Assembly (NCBI RefSeq): GCF_032362555.1
Contig: NC_083507.1
Location: forward strand, 8,187,001 to 8,251,000
DNA: 64,000 nt
Direction of reading: 5' to 3'
Source: Amyelois transitella
Taxonomy: Eukaryota; Arthropoda; Insecta; Lepidoptera; Pyralidae
Position 1 is the stretch's first letter; every line of letters starts with the position of its first letter. A program made the position numbers and the translations under genes. The notes under the pieces were generated by a model. The model saw nothing but the letters and a program-made list of their open reading frames with translations. It was not told where the DNA came from and did no database searches. Shown here in pieces: positions 35,566 through 48,091 of the stretch.

Positions 35566-36498
35566 CTGAAAAATAAATTAGATAATGTGAGTCCCTAATG
35601 AACAGCTTCATAATTGCAAATTGATTTGCCCGTGGGTTGATGGTTACACCCAGGTTCAAAGCCAAGCCTCTACAGTTAAAGCCTCTGGCTAGGTTTTAAC
35701 AAGAAAAGTAATCAAAATTAGATATTTATTTTATAGGTAAGTATGCCTTCGTATGCCTACGCATAATTTTGATAAGATGTTCATAGATATTTTTGAAATT
35801 TTAAATATGTTTTGGTGTCCAAAATGTAATGGTGTATTATCTGTCCAATATTATCTATCTGCAACTACTACAGTTGGAGATAGATAATATTAATAGTTTA
35901 TACATGCAAACAAAGATGCATAAAATTACGCCTCGCGGTAATTAATTTTGCAATAGGGCCAGGCCAGGCGACGCATTTAGCTTTGCATCGTTAGATAACT
36001 TCGTGAACGTACGTAAATAAACGCATGCGTACGCTTACCCCGCGCTGTCGGTTGTCTTTTTGACGTTTGACATTTAGTTTAGGATAAGCAATGCATTTTG
36101 TGGTTAGGTATAGCAGAGCGAGCAGTGTCAGGTAGTTTTGTTGAACTTATTTTTTTTTAGGCTTTATTACGAATTTTAACTTAAAATTAGTATTAGTTGT
36201 AAAGTCGTTAAAAATTTGATTCAAGTTTAAGGGTACTTCGTCATCATATTTGTTGCATATTGTGTTTATATTAACAAAATAATGCATGGATGGTATAACT
36301 CGAGAACTATTCAGTATTCGTGGGTATTTTGAGGAATTTCAACATTTTTGTATATTTGGTGTATTTACTACTTACACAAATACTGGTTAAGACTTTGATA
36401 CGCTGCCGTTAAAAAATATCAATAGAAGATATAACCTTTAGCAGCTTAAAGATCAAAGTGCAGTTTCGTTGGCCAATAGCGATTGATAATAAATAGAA
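35566..36498. other. Region between PARG-like first coding exon and AK3
   Basis: A 19-bp inverted repeat with one mismatch lies at 35847-35891. Around 36060-36135 there is a non-TATA promoter-like stretch (TTTGACGTTTGACATTTAG) followed by CAG/GTAG at about 36132, which could be a 5' UTR donor for AK3. An AG acceptor directly before the PARG-like ATG context (35566-35567) shows that its 5' UTR exon lies further right. Confidence 0.5.
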
Positions 36499-37155
36499 AT
36501 GACTGTGAAGGGCAAGATTCTCAAGACATTAATACTGGGTGCTCCGGCCTCAGGGAAGGGCACAATATCTTCAAGAATAGTGAAGAAATACGCCGTTGAG
36601 CATGTTTCAAGTGGAGACAAACTTAGAGATCACATTGAGAAACAAACAGAGCTTGGAAAAGAAGTCAAGAAATATTTGAACGAAGGAAAACTCGTCCCTG
36701 ATGAAGTAATGATAAAATTTATGTTGACCGAATTAAATAAAGTGGCAAATAAGCCATGGTTACTTGATGGCTTTCCTAGGACTGTGGGTCAAGCTGAAGC
36801 TCTATGGAAAGTACAGCCGGTTGATGTCGTTTTGAACTTAATAGTGCCTTTTGAGGTTATAATTGATAGAGTGAAAAGCCGTTGGGTCCATCTGCCCTCT
36901 GGAAGGGTATACAATATTGGTTTTAACACACCAAAAGTTGCAGGAAAAGATGATGAAACTGGTGAAGCATTAATTCAAAGGCCTGATGATAAGCCAGAGG
37001 CTGTGCAAAAGCGACTTGAAATATATGAGAGTATCACTAGACCGGTTATTGAATTTTACAAAAAGAAAGGTATTCTCAAAGAATTTGAAGGACGTACATC
37101 AGATGAAATTTGGCCTAAAGTGACTGCTTATTTAGACCCTTTGCTGCATAAGTAA
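36499..37155 (+). CDS. Adk3: Adenylate kinase 3 (GTP:AMP phosphotransferase)
   Basis: An uninterrupted 218-residue ORF. The P-loop GAPASGKGT is at residues 14-22, followed by 'HVSSGDKLRDHIEKQTELGK' (AMP binding), 'WLLDGFPRTVGQAEAL', the short LID start 'SRWVHLPSGRVYN' and 'LIQRPDDKPEAVQKRLEIY'. The 'IGFNTPKVAGKDDETGE' LID type without zinc cysteines is that of AK3, which phosphorylates AMP with GTP in the mitochondrial matrix. The coding region has no intron; a 5' UTR intron is possible. Several AATAAA-like signals lie in the long 3' region up to about 37800. Confidence 0.96.
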   Translation: MTVKGKILKTLILGAPASGKGTISSRIVKKYAVEHVSSGDKLRDHIEKQTELGKEVKKYLNEGKLVPDEVMIKFMLTELNKVANKPWLLDGFPRTVGQAEALWKVQPVDVVLNLIVPFEVIIDRVKSRWVHLPSGRVYNIGFNTPKVAGKDDETGEALIQRPDDKPEAVQKRLEIYESITRPVIEFYKKKGILKEFEGRTSDEIWPKVTAYLDPLLHK

Positions 37156-39428
37156 AACATTTTTTTAACTATAAGTGTAAACTGGTGCTAAGTAGTCACA
37201 AGTTAATTTTTAGGAAGTTTTTATGTTATATGTAGTAAAGGAGAGCAATATTTTGATATACTTAAGTAGTTTAGGTTTGAATATGGTTTTGTTGATTTTT
37301 ATAAGTTTACTTGATGACTAAATCATGGTATTCCAAATCATAGTGCCTAGGTATTTTTGTCAGGTATATTAAAAGGTTTTCATTCTTTTTTTTTAATGGT
37401 GCTTAAGGAATGTTCCACTTTATATTATTCGTTAACAAATAATATCTACATTAATGTTATTTGTTTTGCTTTGTTATAGGTGTTATATTTTTATAAAGTT
37501 TTTAGTGCAATGAAAGTTCTGAAAACCATGTAAAAGGACTGTAGCCTTCCATATTGTAAAAAAAATAAGTGTATGCACAATAATAAGGCAAGAAAAGTTA
37601 GTGCCTTGCAAGCCTCATTAGTTACATATCAGATTTGAATATTCCACATTTTCTAAGTGCTCAAAAATATTTTATAGAAAGAATATTTTTTCTAGTCTTA
37701 ATCTAAATATGTCATATTCCAAAGAGGTCAAGAGCTGCTATTGGCCCTTAATGTATTTTTTTATAAAGAGGTAGGTAAGTAGGTAGGTACTTACTCAAAT
37801 AAAACTCAAAAGTAGTTTTTATTTATTTATTTTTATTTTTTCTTTTGTTTTCTGTTGTAAAATTATATGAAGTAAATATGATTAAAATGATTGTTTCTTG
37901 TTTTATTTCAAGTATCTCTTTAATACCTATTGACAAAAAAATAACAACATATGTAATTCATGTCTAAATTTTTATTTCGCTTTACGCAAATTTTCTTGCA
38001 GATGCTGTAAAAGGTATCATGGAAACTTCCATACTAAACTCTAAATTGGGTATAATTAATATAATAGTATAATCGGGTTATTTTGGTCATCATCATTTAT
38101 ACAAGTTAAACATAACTACAATTTTCCTAATTCCTAAGATGGTTAAAATAAATGGAATGAAAAATAACATTAAATAAAAATATAGTATTCATTTAGCTTT
38201 TGTTTAAACTTGTTTGTTTAATATGCGTTAGCAACCGGTCACTATCACTGAATCCTTAATTAAGCGGTTCAGCTCAACGTAGCGTTCGATTCTTGTGATT
38301 TTAGAGCTGTCTAACCAGTAACAGTAAAGACGTGAACGAATATGTGGGAATTTCCCTGAAAAAATATGGTTTTCTTTTATACATTTACCCATATTTATAC
38401 AATATCTACAAACCTTATAAAAATTATGTAGGTAATTTCATTAATTAAGTAGTAACCTACTACCTAGATGTAATAATTTGGGTTCATTTTATCAAAATAG
38501 GTTTGAACGGCATGTGCTTTTAAAATACTTTTATACTTTATTTAAGGTACTTAGAATTTTTTTTTTGTACAATAACAAAAAATATATAAATGCACGAAAA
38601 ATTACGTTTGACTATCAATAAATTGGTAACATAATCAAAAGACTTACTTTGTGAGATTTGCGCCGCAGATGGGAAAACACACAAACTTTATCAACACTAG
38701 CACAGCACGGTGGTCAGCGCAGACTTATGGTTATTGTCTTCTTTTTACGCACTTTTCTCATTGTCCACAGGGAAATTGGTATAAAATTATGTGCATTAGG
38801 AATATCTTGTTGCTTCCCTACAGACAGAAATAGTGTATCGAGTGAAAACGCACCGGCCGCCGAGCGCGCGAACCCCAGTTATTTTTAGCCGCTTTCGTGT
38901 ACAGCCGCTGAAATTAGATTGTAAATAAAAAGTTTAACAAGAGTTGTTGGAATGATCTTGTCGGTCAACTCACTCCCATATCATCACAATAAACCAGCCA
39001 TATATGCAGTAACTTTTTTTTGCTGTGACGCGAGAAAGTTAAATACTAAAGTTATATACTATTCACGTTTTATCGCACGATATTTCAGAAACTTATATCC
39101 GGTAGCCACTGTTTCATGGTCGCTCTAACTGGGTTATATTAGTCTATTTATACAACTTTACAAATTGACTCATTTTTCGTATACTAGATAGATTTCTTTG
39201 AAATGTCGTTTTCATATTAAACTATTTTTGAGCGGCAGTAAGTAGGTAAAACGTATTGAAACGTTATTTAATTATGATTGGAGTGCAATAGGAACTTTAG
39301 TTTCCGAATAGCCAAACATATAACGCGACCGATATAACACAATAAAATTACTAACCGTGCGAAAAATTATCGTCAACGTCTCCAGGATTTTGTTTGTAGG
39401 GATAATGGTTTGAATAGTTGTTAGTATA
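37156..39428. other. AK3 3' UTR and gene-poor sequence
   Basis: The AK3 3' UTR probably ends near 37800-37820 (AAATAAAACTC). A diverged SINE-like copy lies at 38222-38350. At 38642-38647 a minus-strand donor (GTAAGT) follows a stretch with a GC-rich block at 38845-38885 (CACCGGCCGCCGAGCGCGCG), perhaps an upstream non-coding exon. No protein exon is supported. Confidence 0.45.
38222..38350 (+). repeat. Diverged TATG-tailed SINE-like repeat
   Basis: The family order 'TTAGCAACCGGTCACTATC', 'TTAAGCGGTTCAGCTCAACG', 'AGAGCTGTCTAACC' and 'AAGACGTGAACGAATATG' is clear. It mimics a minus-strand terminal exon of about 41 codons and was rejected as such. Confidence 0.65.
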
Positions 39429-39665
39429 ATGCATGGGGTTTGGAGGTTATTAATGTCCGAGCGACGGGAGCCTGAATCTTTGGCACGTGCGAGCCCGTCG
39501 GCGAGCCAGGCTACACTGACGCCGTTATGCCGACTTTCACTGGGGGGCATCTACCCTTACCGGGCCGGCTGTCGCACCCTCCACCCTCGTAGTGACGTCA
39601 CTAGGCGCCTCGTCACGACCTACGACGCCGTGCGACGCGACGCCGCCCAATGCTCAATACCCACT
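39429..39665. promoter_or_regulatory. GC-rich island with a perfect CRE palindrome
   Basis: About 240 bp of much higher GC than its surroundings. AGTGACGTCACT at 39591-39602 is a perfect 12-bp palindrome containing the CREB/ATF site TGACGTCA. On the minus strand GGCCCG/GTAAGGG near 39558 could be a donor of a non-coding first exon. It is a candidate promoter or enhancer, with no gene assigned. Confidence 0.4.
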
Positions 39666-39959
39666 CCCTAATAACACGATCCGTGAAATGTCAGCCTAGC
39701 TGCTCCTAACGTTACGTAAAGTGAAATATGAAAGTACCCAACAACCTGCGTCAGCGTGGGACGTCATTTTTATACGGTTAAGGTCGTGTGTAATTTGAAA
39801 TTGTACTTCGCCTGTATTTTCATGTTTCTGTTATGGATATTATATATGTACATAGGTACCAAGATGCTATGTTATTCAATAGGAAAGTTAATGTCATAAG
39901 TAGATAAATAACCATTGTATTGGTATTCCCCACTATCCTTACTCGATAAACGAAAAGCC

Positions 39960-40045
39960 CCTCAAACATATATACAAATACATAAACACGCCTCTTCCCC
40001 GGAAGGGTAGGCAGATAATATTTTTACTCGCCACGATCCTATCAC
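39960..40045 (+). repeat. Interspersed repeat, 'CCTCTTCCCCGGAAGGGTAG' family
   Basis: The words 'GGAAGGGTAGGCAGATAAT' and 'ACTCGCCACGATCCTATCAC' also appear, diverged, at 46440-46560 ('GGAGGGATAGGCTACACTAC', 'ACTTGCCACGATCCCTGCAT'). It is a common lepidopteran repeat whose class I cannot name. Confidence 0.5.
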
Positions 40046-40682
40046 GATCACGATCGAAAGGTAGGTATCTTATTTAGAAGTTTGTAGTAAGTGTACTTAG
40101 TATACCAAAAAATCATTTTGAAATTAAATTCTATACTTCCCCCGTCAGTAGGACTTTCTATTCTAGTATCAAAAAGGCTTCGACATTTCGGGTTTTGCAA
40201 TTGACATTTTTAATTCTTAATGGTAAAGTTGAGAAGTGACTCAATTAAACATAATAGGTAAATGGTGAAGGAATATCACACCATTTTTACGCACCACTTG
40301 TTCGTTATTCCAATGATTCACTACGCATGCGCAATGAAGTGTTTTGTCTCTTTTCGTTTTGCCTCCCTCAAATTTTCACATGCACTGCACAGTTTGCAAG
40401 TTTTATCTTCAGCCTCTATGAATATTCTGTTGTCCTGGTAGTAGCGTCGCCCGTGGAAAATTGTTGCCGCCCTACAGAGATCTTTGGGCGGGCTTGGGCG
40501 GAGTAGCCTGACTTGAGAAAGCAGTGGCTACATTCAGAATTAAATTACCTAAGTAATTTTCGTACGTATTTAATAAAGTATACAAATATACTATTTTTTA
40601 TCTAGCTTCCGTGCGGATCTGGTTGCAACGAAATATATCTTCTAGTAGGTCATTCCAGCTATTTGCCGCGTAGATTGTAAAA

Positions 40683-40800
40683 GTCGTTCAAAGGAAAGAC
40701 TTATAAACTGGAATTTATCATATTAGCCATTATGCTGAACGCGGTTTTAGAGTCTTTGATATTATTGGCTCTGCCTACCCCGTTTATAAGATATAAAGAG
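40683..40800 (+). repeat. TATG-tailed SINE-like repeat, diverged
   Basis: The blocks 'GACTTATAAACTGG', 'TTAGCCATTATGCTGAACGC' and 'TTGGCTCTGCCTACCCCG' are in family order; the tail is decayed. Confidence 0.55.
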
Positions 40801-41849
40801 GAAATAATATTTATGTGTTTTCTGGAAATTTAAAAGTGATATAAAATTAAAGAACTTATTCCTATATTGGCAATCCTATTCCGATGAAATTTGATATAAG
40901 TAGAAACTTAAAATTGTACTAAAAATATTCCTTCTAAATAGCCGTTATCATGTAATCGCTTTGCCCTTAAGAGTATTTTCGGATGTATATTTCTAGTACA
41001 TCTATTTCGGGATAAGGTTACCGAAATGAGTACTTTCTGAGTCCACGTGTTCTCCGGTGTAAAGCTCCTTATTGTGAGGTGTCTGGGTGCTTTATTTCGA
41101 TAAGAGATCCTTTGATTTCATGGAAACCTAGTAAGTTTGCCACGTGACGCCGAGTCAGCGCCGCCCTCGGCCGCCCACTGGGCGGAGAAAATTGTTTTCC
41201 GAAGCTAACGGCCGGCCAAAACGGCCCAAATTACACAGCCCACAAAGAAGTCTTCTTTCTTAAGTCTATAAATATCGCCCAAATTCAAAAATATCTTCAA
41301 CATTTAAAAAAAAGATTTTATTTTATGTATGTAGTTTATTTTTAAAACATTTTAATAAACGTTGTTTAATTTGATTATGGTTAATTTATTAGAAGAAATA
41401 AATTTAAAATTGTTTATGGAAGTGAAAAAAGCTAATGATACCACAATATTGTTAAAAAAATATTAATATTAAATACCTACTTACAAAATTTATGTAGGTA
41501 GGTTAGGTACCTATGATCCTTTTGAGTGTGAGTACATTTCCGTGATTAGTGCTTTACATCTGCTCTCTTCGTCTTTTAGCTATTTTTGACTGTGCTGGTT
41601 TTTACCATACTCCTTGTAAGAAGAGGCCTTTGCCATATACACTAGTATCCACATACATATTAACTTAACTGCAGAGCTTATTCTGTGGATTTTTGAGGTG
41701 TTCCCCCCTGAAGTGTCTTCCACATATATGACCAGACCTGAACTAAATTTCTATGGGACCACACGGACACTAACTACACTTTTGAATGCAAAAGGAAAAT
41801 TTTACGAATCTTATTATTTATTAATCGGATTAATAATGTGCCGTAAGGT

Positions 41850-42095
41850 TCCCGGCACCAATAAAAAAAAGAATAGGACCACTCCATCACGTTCCCACGG
41901 ATGTCGTTAAAGGCGACTAAGGGATAAACTTGTAAACTTGGTATTCTTCTTTTAGGCGATGTGCTAGCAACCTGTCACTATTTGTATCTCAATTCTATCA
42001 TTAAGCCAAACAGCTGGACGTAGCCTATCAGTCTTGCAAGATTGCTGACTCTGTGTACCCTTAAAGGATATAGACGTGATTATATATATGAATGA
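41850..42095 (+). repeat. TATG-tailed SINE-like repeat, near-full copy
   Basis: It starts GGTTCCCGGCACCAATAAAA and runs through 'GGCGACTAAGGGATAAACTT', 'TAGGCGATGTGCTAGCAACC' and 'GGATATAGACGTGATTATAT'. With 59420 and 62405 it defines the 5' end of the family. Confidence 0.8.
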
Positions 42096-43940
42096 CTGAA
42101 TTATTAATACCGGAGTTGATAAAAAAATACGGTCGAATTGAGAACCTTCTTGTTTCTTGAAGTCTGGTAAAAAAAATACGATTAAATTTATAAGTTATGT
42201 ACATTTCTTTATCCCAAAACTAGTTGACCAATTGTCTTTGTTCCTAAACTAGTTAATACGTTGTCTTATTAAAGGTTTTCCATAATTTTTATTCACTGAT
42301 ATTTAAGCTATGCCAATATTTGAATAATTTACTTTTCCATCGTATTTTGAATGAGATGTAAAAACAGTTTCGACGTCAAAATTAAAATTCACATAATGAT
42401 TCAACTACGTGTGTATCAATTGATTTAACCCGTCATATTCCCTATTGTTAAAAACGCTCAGAAATTTCCCATATTATTATATCGTGGCCACATTTAGAGA
42501 CAAAGACACCGAGTGTATACATCTTTATATTCATGTGATCCTAGTAAAATCGACCTCTGGAGCGGACACGTCACTGGCGGGAGACGATCCTTGCAAAGGT
42601 CACGGAAATGCCAAAGGTGGCCCGTTAAATTTGGCACAGTTTCATCTCGCATGAGGCTTTCTGATATTATAAATTTCAGACAAAATACTGCACACGTTTA
42701 TTATTTTTCACTTAATAATCTTTATAGCAGTTTAAATAATTTTATTAAAATATATCATTCCACAAGTAAAAATGTGTAAGTAACTTATAAGAAAAATGTC
42801 AAGGAAAGCGTGCAGGGATGATGAATACATTGAGATTTTATTTTATTTCGACGTCAACGCCTTTCTCATTGTGGCTAGTTTTTTTTTAAATTTTTTACAT
42901 ACATTTTTCTTTTTGCCATTTAAGTATGCTTTGGCTCTTCAAACCCCCTAAATTATTATTTTTTCTTATAAGCCCTAAATAAAACAAGCTGTTAAAAATA
43001 AAATTATACAAAAAAGTCAGAAATTTTTTAACATCATATAAGTAGATTAATATAATTTTTCATATTTTTGTAATGTAATTTCGATAAAAATGATGGTAGT
43101 AATAAGTATAATTGACATTTAAAAAATATCCATAGCAAACATGTTAAAATCCAACCCCTTTTTTAAAGCTCTATAAGTGCAATGCCCCCAAGAGCGTGTT
43201 TGTGACACGCTGGCGTTTGCATGTGACCCCCGCTACTAGGATAACATAACAATTTAGAGCTCTTTCCACCCCTCAAATTTGCCATACAGAGGGTTGCTCG
43301 ATTCAAAATATTTAAGACAAAAAGTATAATTTTCACTTATTATGATATTTTTGGAAAATTATAGTTGTATAAGGCGGTTGTTCATGATTGTAATGAAATT
43401 TTTTTTAGTAAATTACAACGATTATTATTTAAAAAAGTATTTGCAGATGAGTATTTAAGACTTACTTTTACCCGCTGCTCAGTCGGCGGTGTAAGATTTG
43501 TTACATAGCATTAAGTACTAAAAACCTTTTTCGTATAATAAGTTCAAAAACGCTTTTCAAACTACCTGAAAACAAAATGGCGATCGTTCATTCGCCTAAT
43601 CTTTTACTAGGACACCCAAATCTCAAGAAGGTGGCCTCGCAAATCTAAATTTTAATTATACTTTTTAAGTAACTTGACATTGAAAGTGAGCCTAATATTT
43701 ACTTTAATTTACATTAAGAAACCTAATCAAAATATATCTTACTTATACTCGTACTAGTAAAACAGAATATTTCTTCATTAATCATTTATTAAAGTAAAAC
43801 ACGTTCTTTTATTAGAAAATTTTATTTAATAATAACTTAATTATATAATGAAAATAATATTATGTGAGGAAACTAATAAGGTATTTTTAGTGATCATTTT
43901 TTATCCAAATAATTATTAGGAAATTTTCCAATTCCAATAA

Positions 43941-44400
43941 AATTGAAACTTGTGTTCTCATAATCGCCATAAATTTCCTCACATGTTTGTCGAACATCTT
44001 TGTATCCTTCACTTGCAAGTAACCCCACCGTTCCGCTCATGTTACTTCGCCACTACCCTCCCACCCTCAGATAGTTGGGGAAAACTATTTACATCTACTG
44101 CGTATCCTGCTACCCTATTGTGCCACACTAGCTTACGCGGGGCGCCCGCGTAATAGTTCGGTCTACGGCGCGAACTTGTTCTAACATGCTATGAAACCCT
44201 GGTATATTCGTAGCCAAGGCGTTACGTCACCGTGGAAAATCCTAACTGATTTTCGTAGCGAGCGTAGCCGAGAAGGATGGAGTACGGCCGCGTAGCTGCC
44301 GTAGCGCCCTTCGTAGGCGCTCGTAGCGCCCTTCGTAGACGCTCATAGTGCCGGCCCGATTGTAATAACATAGTGGCACACCACAGAACTATTTACAGTT
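43941..44400. other. GC-rich block with CGTAG repeats
   Basis: From about 44130 the GC content rises and 'CGTAG' recurs many times. It includes two tandem 22-bp units, GTAGCGCCCTTCGTAGGCGCT at 44301 and its near copy at 44323. No ORF or RNA gene fits. Function unknown. Confidence 0.55.
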
Positions 44401-45089
44401 TTTTAAGTACATATTATATGCGACTAGTTTTTTTTTATTTTAACTTAAAATTTGTGAGAAAGTGTTTCTTATTTAACACAACACTGCTTTTTTTTCGTTA
44501 CTGACTATTATGATTGAAGTCTATTCATTTTAATTTATTTTTCTGTATTGTACTGTATTCATATATGTTTCTTTTGAAATTATTTTATACTTACTGAATA
44601 AAATTTAATGAATAAATGTATAATTAACTTAGTTTTTCCATATATATGCAATGTATACATCGGCTCTTAGCAAAGTCACAAATATGAAACCTGTCATTAT
44701 TTATTGGTTACAAGAGAAAACTATTCTCATATATGTATATTTCTATATGTAACTACTGACGAGTAACAAACATAAAAACTAAAAGTGTTTCCTATTGAGG
44801 AATGTATAGGGTCTACAGTGCAGTGCCCTAGGGAACCGGGAGCGCGTAGCGACGAATCTCCTTGGAAACATGGGCGCCTGGTGGAAATAACCTCCGAAAC
44901 GCTGAGACATTGCTCGTAGTATTTGCAACTGGGACTAGTTTTTCAAACCCCTGCACAGATTTGTATGAAATTTTACTCCAGAAAATTCGCATGTTTAAAA
45001 TAATGTAGTCATACTGTTTTGTTATATGTATTTTAAATATAGCAGTAAAATCGAGTGTCTGTACATTAAATATTATTCCAAAAAAATTG

Positions 45090-45632
45090 ATTAGAGGCGA
45101 CTTTTTGTTTGTTTGCCTGTCTGGTACGTTATTACTTAGAAACTACTCAATGGATTTGAACGCTGGTATTCACATTCACATGTTAATACACTCACATGTT
45201 CATAATTGTTCGTAATCTACCTGTGAATACAGGTAGATTACGAACAATTACGAATGTTGTTAAAACTTTGTTTCGTCAAAATCGATTAAGGAAAAAGGAA
45301 GTTATGGTGAATTGAAAATTCACTTCAAGCACTGCTTCGAAGCTTTTAAACTAAACTTTTAAACTAATAAATTTCTCACTATCAGTTTAGGAGCAGCTTT
45401 TAGGTCCTACTCGTAATGACTGCGTCTACTCTTTTTAAGAGACAAATGTGATAATAATGTATGTTATTATTTTCAGTTTGGTATCGTAGCAATGTAATAG
45501 ATAAAAATTGCACGAGAATTGGATACTATATAAGTTAATATTAGTCCATATATAGATCTGGATAATTGTAGTTTCCACAAGTTACGCCAAAAGCGACATA
45601 CACGCGAGCGGGGCTGCGGGTAACAGCTAGTT
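45090..45632 (-). repeat. Reverse-oriented 'GCCCGCGACTTCG' family element
   Basis: The right end reads GGGGCTGCGGGTAACAGCTAG, the reverse complement of the CTAGCTGTTGCCCGCG start seen at 62932. The left part has the family's 'TTTGTTTGCCTGTCTGGTAC' and 'TACTCAATGGATTTGAACGC'. A 22-bp hairpin lies inside it. Confidence 0.55.
45203..45250. repeat. 22-bp perfect inverted repeat, 4-nt loop
   Basis: The arms at 45203-45224 and 45229-45250 (TAATTGTTCGTAATCTACCT...) are exact reverse complements around GAAT. Confidence 0.95.
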
Positions 45633-46212
45633 TTGTAAGAAACAGTCCAGTGGAAAGTATAAAGTTTCAGAACCTATATTAATAATATTATATGTCCATT
45701 GCTTGTACTAATTCCGTGTGAATACATGCAGTCGCTTATTTCAATCAATAAAGCAATATTGAAATTGTAGACCGTCGTAGGCTTCGTAGCACTCTCGTAG
45801 CAGGGTCGTAGCACTTCATAATATAGAGGCTACTGCTGAAGTTGTTAAAACTAAGCTTTATGTAAGTTCTATGTCCCTGGTACTGAAAACCACAATGCCT
45901 CCGGGGTAACCCCCATTGGAATTTCATTGGCATGGGTCCGAAGATTTATGCGGCACGAGATGAAAATGGCAGTGAATTTGTTTTTAACACACCAAAATTG
46001 TTTTGAGCGTTAGCGGCCAGTATAATTAGCAAAAATGCACTTTTTCATTTATCCGTCATTAACTTTAACATTGTCTTATTTTTATAAATTATCTTCCGTT
46101 TCATTAGGGTAACTGACAAATGTCCTCGTAAAAAATGTTAATGTTGTCGCTTGACGTAATCTTTCTTAAGCTCAATTACTAACATTGAAAAGTTTTGATA
46201 AACGTATGAACG

Positions 46213-46259
46213 TGTAATTTTGCATATTTATCAAAATTTGATAAAAATGCAAAATTACA
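46213..46259. repeat. 23-bp inverted repeat, one mismatch
   Basis: TGTAATTTTGCATATTTATC at 46213 is mirrored at 46237-46259 with one mismatch and a 1-nt spacer. Confidence 0.9.
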
Positions 46260-46439
46260 TTATATTACAAATATGGCATGCAATTTAGTGTGACTTAATC
46301 TGACTGTAATCAGACTGGCAAAATTTTGATGATTGATTTCTATGACCTAATTCTACTTACTGATGGGCGCACTGATGATTCAAATTTCAAATAATTTGAA
46401 TCTGATCTCATAAAACAAAGTTGGACGTGTGTGGTAAAT

Positions 46440-46565
46440 TCCCTTCTCTATATATTCTGGAGGGATAGGCTACACTACATCCTTTTACTTGCCACGATCC
46501 CTGCATACTTCTTTCGCTACATTCATATTCATTGCTCTTCCACATTCGTGTCTTGCCTATACTAA
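46440..46565 (+). repeat. Interspersed repeat, second copy of the 39960 family
   Basis: 'GGAGGGATAGGCTACACTAC', 'ACTTGCCACGATCCCTGCAT' and 'ACTTCTTTCGCTACATTCAT' follow the family order. Confidence 0.5.
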
Positions 46566-47470
46566 TAATACTTTTCTACCAAGCATCCAGATATTAGTGG
46601 AGTACTCAGTTACTGCGGATCTAGACTTAGAACAAATATACGTGTATAATGTATGTTTTCCCAGTATTTAGGCACGTGTTACACCAGTGTAATAAGAGTC
46701 TGTTTACATTGTCGCTTGCTTATAATAAAGTGAAAATCTAATAGGAGCTATGACAAAATATCTTGCCCTTCAACTATTTAACTTTTAATTCGTTCCTTTA
46801 TGTATTACTAGCATTTTACCGCAGCTCCACCCACGTCAAAATTATCATATGTCCTTTTTCGTACTTCAAACTTCAAGTTTGTAAAATTTAATGGAGATCA
46901 GTTGTGTGGTTTTGACGTAAAATACGGGCAAACAAATATACAAACACACTTTCACATTTATAATATTAGTATCAATAAACAGTAATTTTTTATGTCTAGC
47001 CATAAATATTGAGAGATGCTTAGTTGGTGTCAGCAAGACGTAGGATAAGTCTATCCTGAAACTGCCTTATTTGAGAATTGCTGAAATAAACATATTCATA
47101 AATTAATACGTGTACTCGTATCGATGAGCTAGATGTAGCCTGTTTGTACATCTGCAGCATACACTACACATGCGTACATATTAAGGTTAATTGTGCAATA
47201 TTTGTAAAGGGATTCTTATCTTTTTTTTATTTACTTTTAAATGAAAAAAATAATTTACGGGAATAAAGAACTAATAGACACAAGACTTATTGACCACGTT
47301 TAATTTGATATCCTGATAATGGATTTGAGTTCCTAAAAGTGTCTGTTTACCCCGTAAAGGTTGTAATGTGTAGTATATGTGGTATATAAATAAATTAAAA
47401 GACAGATTTTGTTAAAACTGTACTGTTAAAAAATTGCTACGCCGGCCAAAGCTTTTCGTAAAGCTCGAAG

Positions 47471-48091
47471 AATTCTACGAGCGTAACAACGTCACAGAGC
47501 AACCCTCTACGAAAATAACAGCTCCATAAATTTTTGCAATCCTGGTACTAACAACCCCGAGTTCAATCACAGCGCACGACGTCATTGCCACTTTACGATA
47601 AATAAATTTTTGTGTCAAATTTGAATTGAAAAGGTATTAATTTTTTTTTGTTAATTCTATTTAATTTACACGACAAGTCACCATCATTCGATTGACTTTG
47701 ATTATGCAACAACCTTTTCAATAAAAATAGAATTACCAAAATCTATTAGAAATTGGTCGAGTATTCAAACAACCCAACAAAACATAATAAGCATTCGTAC
47801 AGTCGATTCAAAAAATGAGCCAACCTGACAAATTCAGAGTGAAAATTGACAGGTTGGCTCTGGCTACCCCTGTAAAGAATATAGACAAGAGAAGTAAAAT
47901 GCTACGATCGTAGAAGAATGCTTCGTAACAGGCGCAGCAGTTTTTTTAAAAACCAGTTTCAGGAAAAAGAAATTCTACGAGTGTAGCAACCCCACACAGC
48001 TACCCTCTACGAAGTTTACAGCTCCATTAATTTCTGAGATTCTAGTACTAACAACCCCGAGCTCAATCACAGCGCACGACGTCATGGCCAC
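47471..48091. repeat. Two ~122-bp copies exactly 500 bp apart
   Basis: 47471-47591 and 47971-48091 share AATTCTACGAG, 'ACCCTCTACGAA', 'ACAGCTCCAT', 'GTACTAACAACCCCGAG' and 'TCAATCACAGCGCACGACGT' in the same order at the same offsets. Each ends with a CRE-like ACGTCAT. The copies are diverged by point changes but not in spacing. Confidence 0.8.

Larger units (their letters stand above)
39666..43940. other. Gene-poor repeat-bearing sequence
   Basis: It contains a 'CGCCTCTTCCCCGGAAGGGTAGGCAGA' type repeat near 39960-40040, two SINE-like copies (40683-40800 and 41850-42095), a GC-rich block near 41145-41225 (CCGCCCTCGGCCGCCCACTG) and a short inverted word 'AGCGTGTTTGTGACACGCT' near 43193. No exon is supported. 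Confidence 0.5.

Noticed and set aside
38237-38355. Apparent minus-strand terminal exon of about 41 codons after a TTTTTTCAG acceptor
   Set aside because: The DNA follows the block order of the TATG-tailed SINE-like family, and no in-frame start is available upstream.
43950-44153. 67-codon plus-strand ORF near the CGTAG block
   Set aside because: It shows no resemblance to a family, no promoter or splice context, and overlaps simple-repeat-like sequence.
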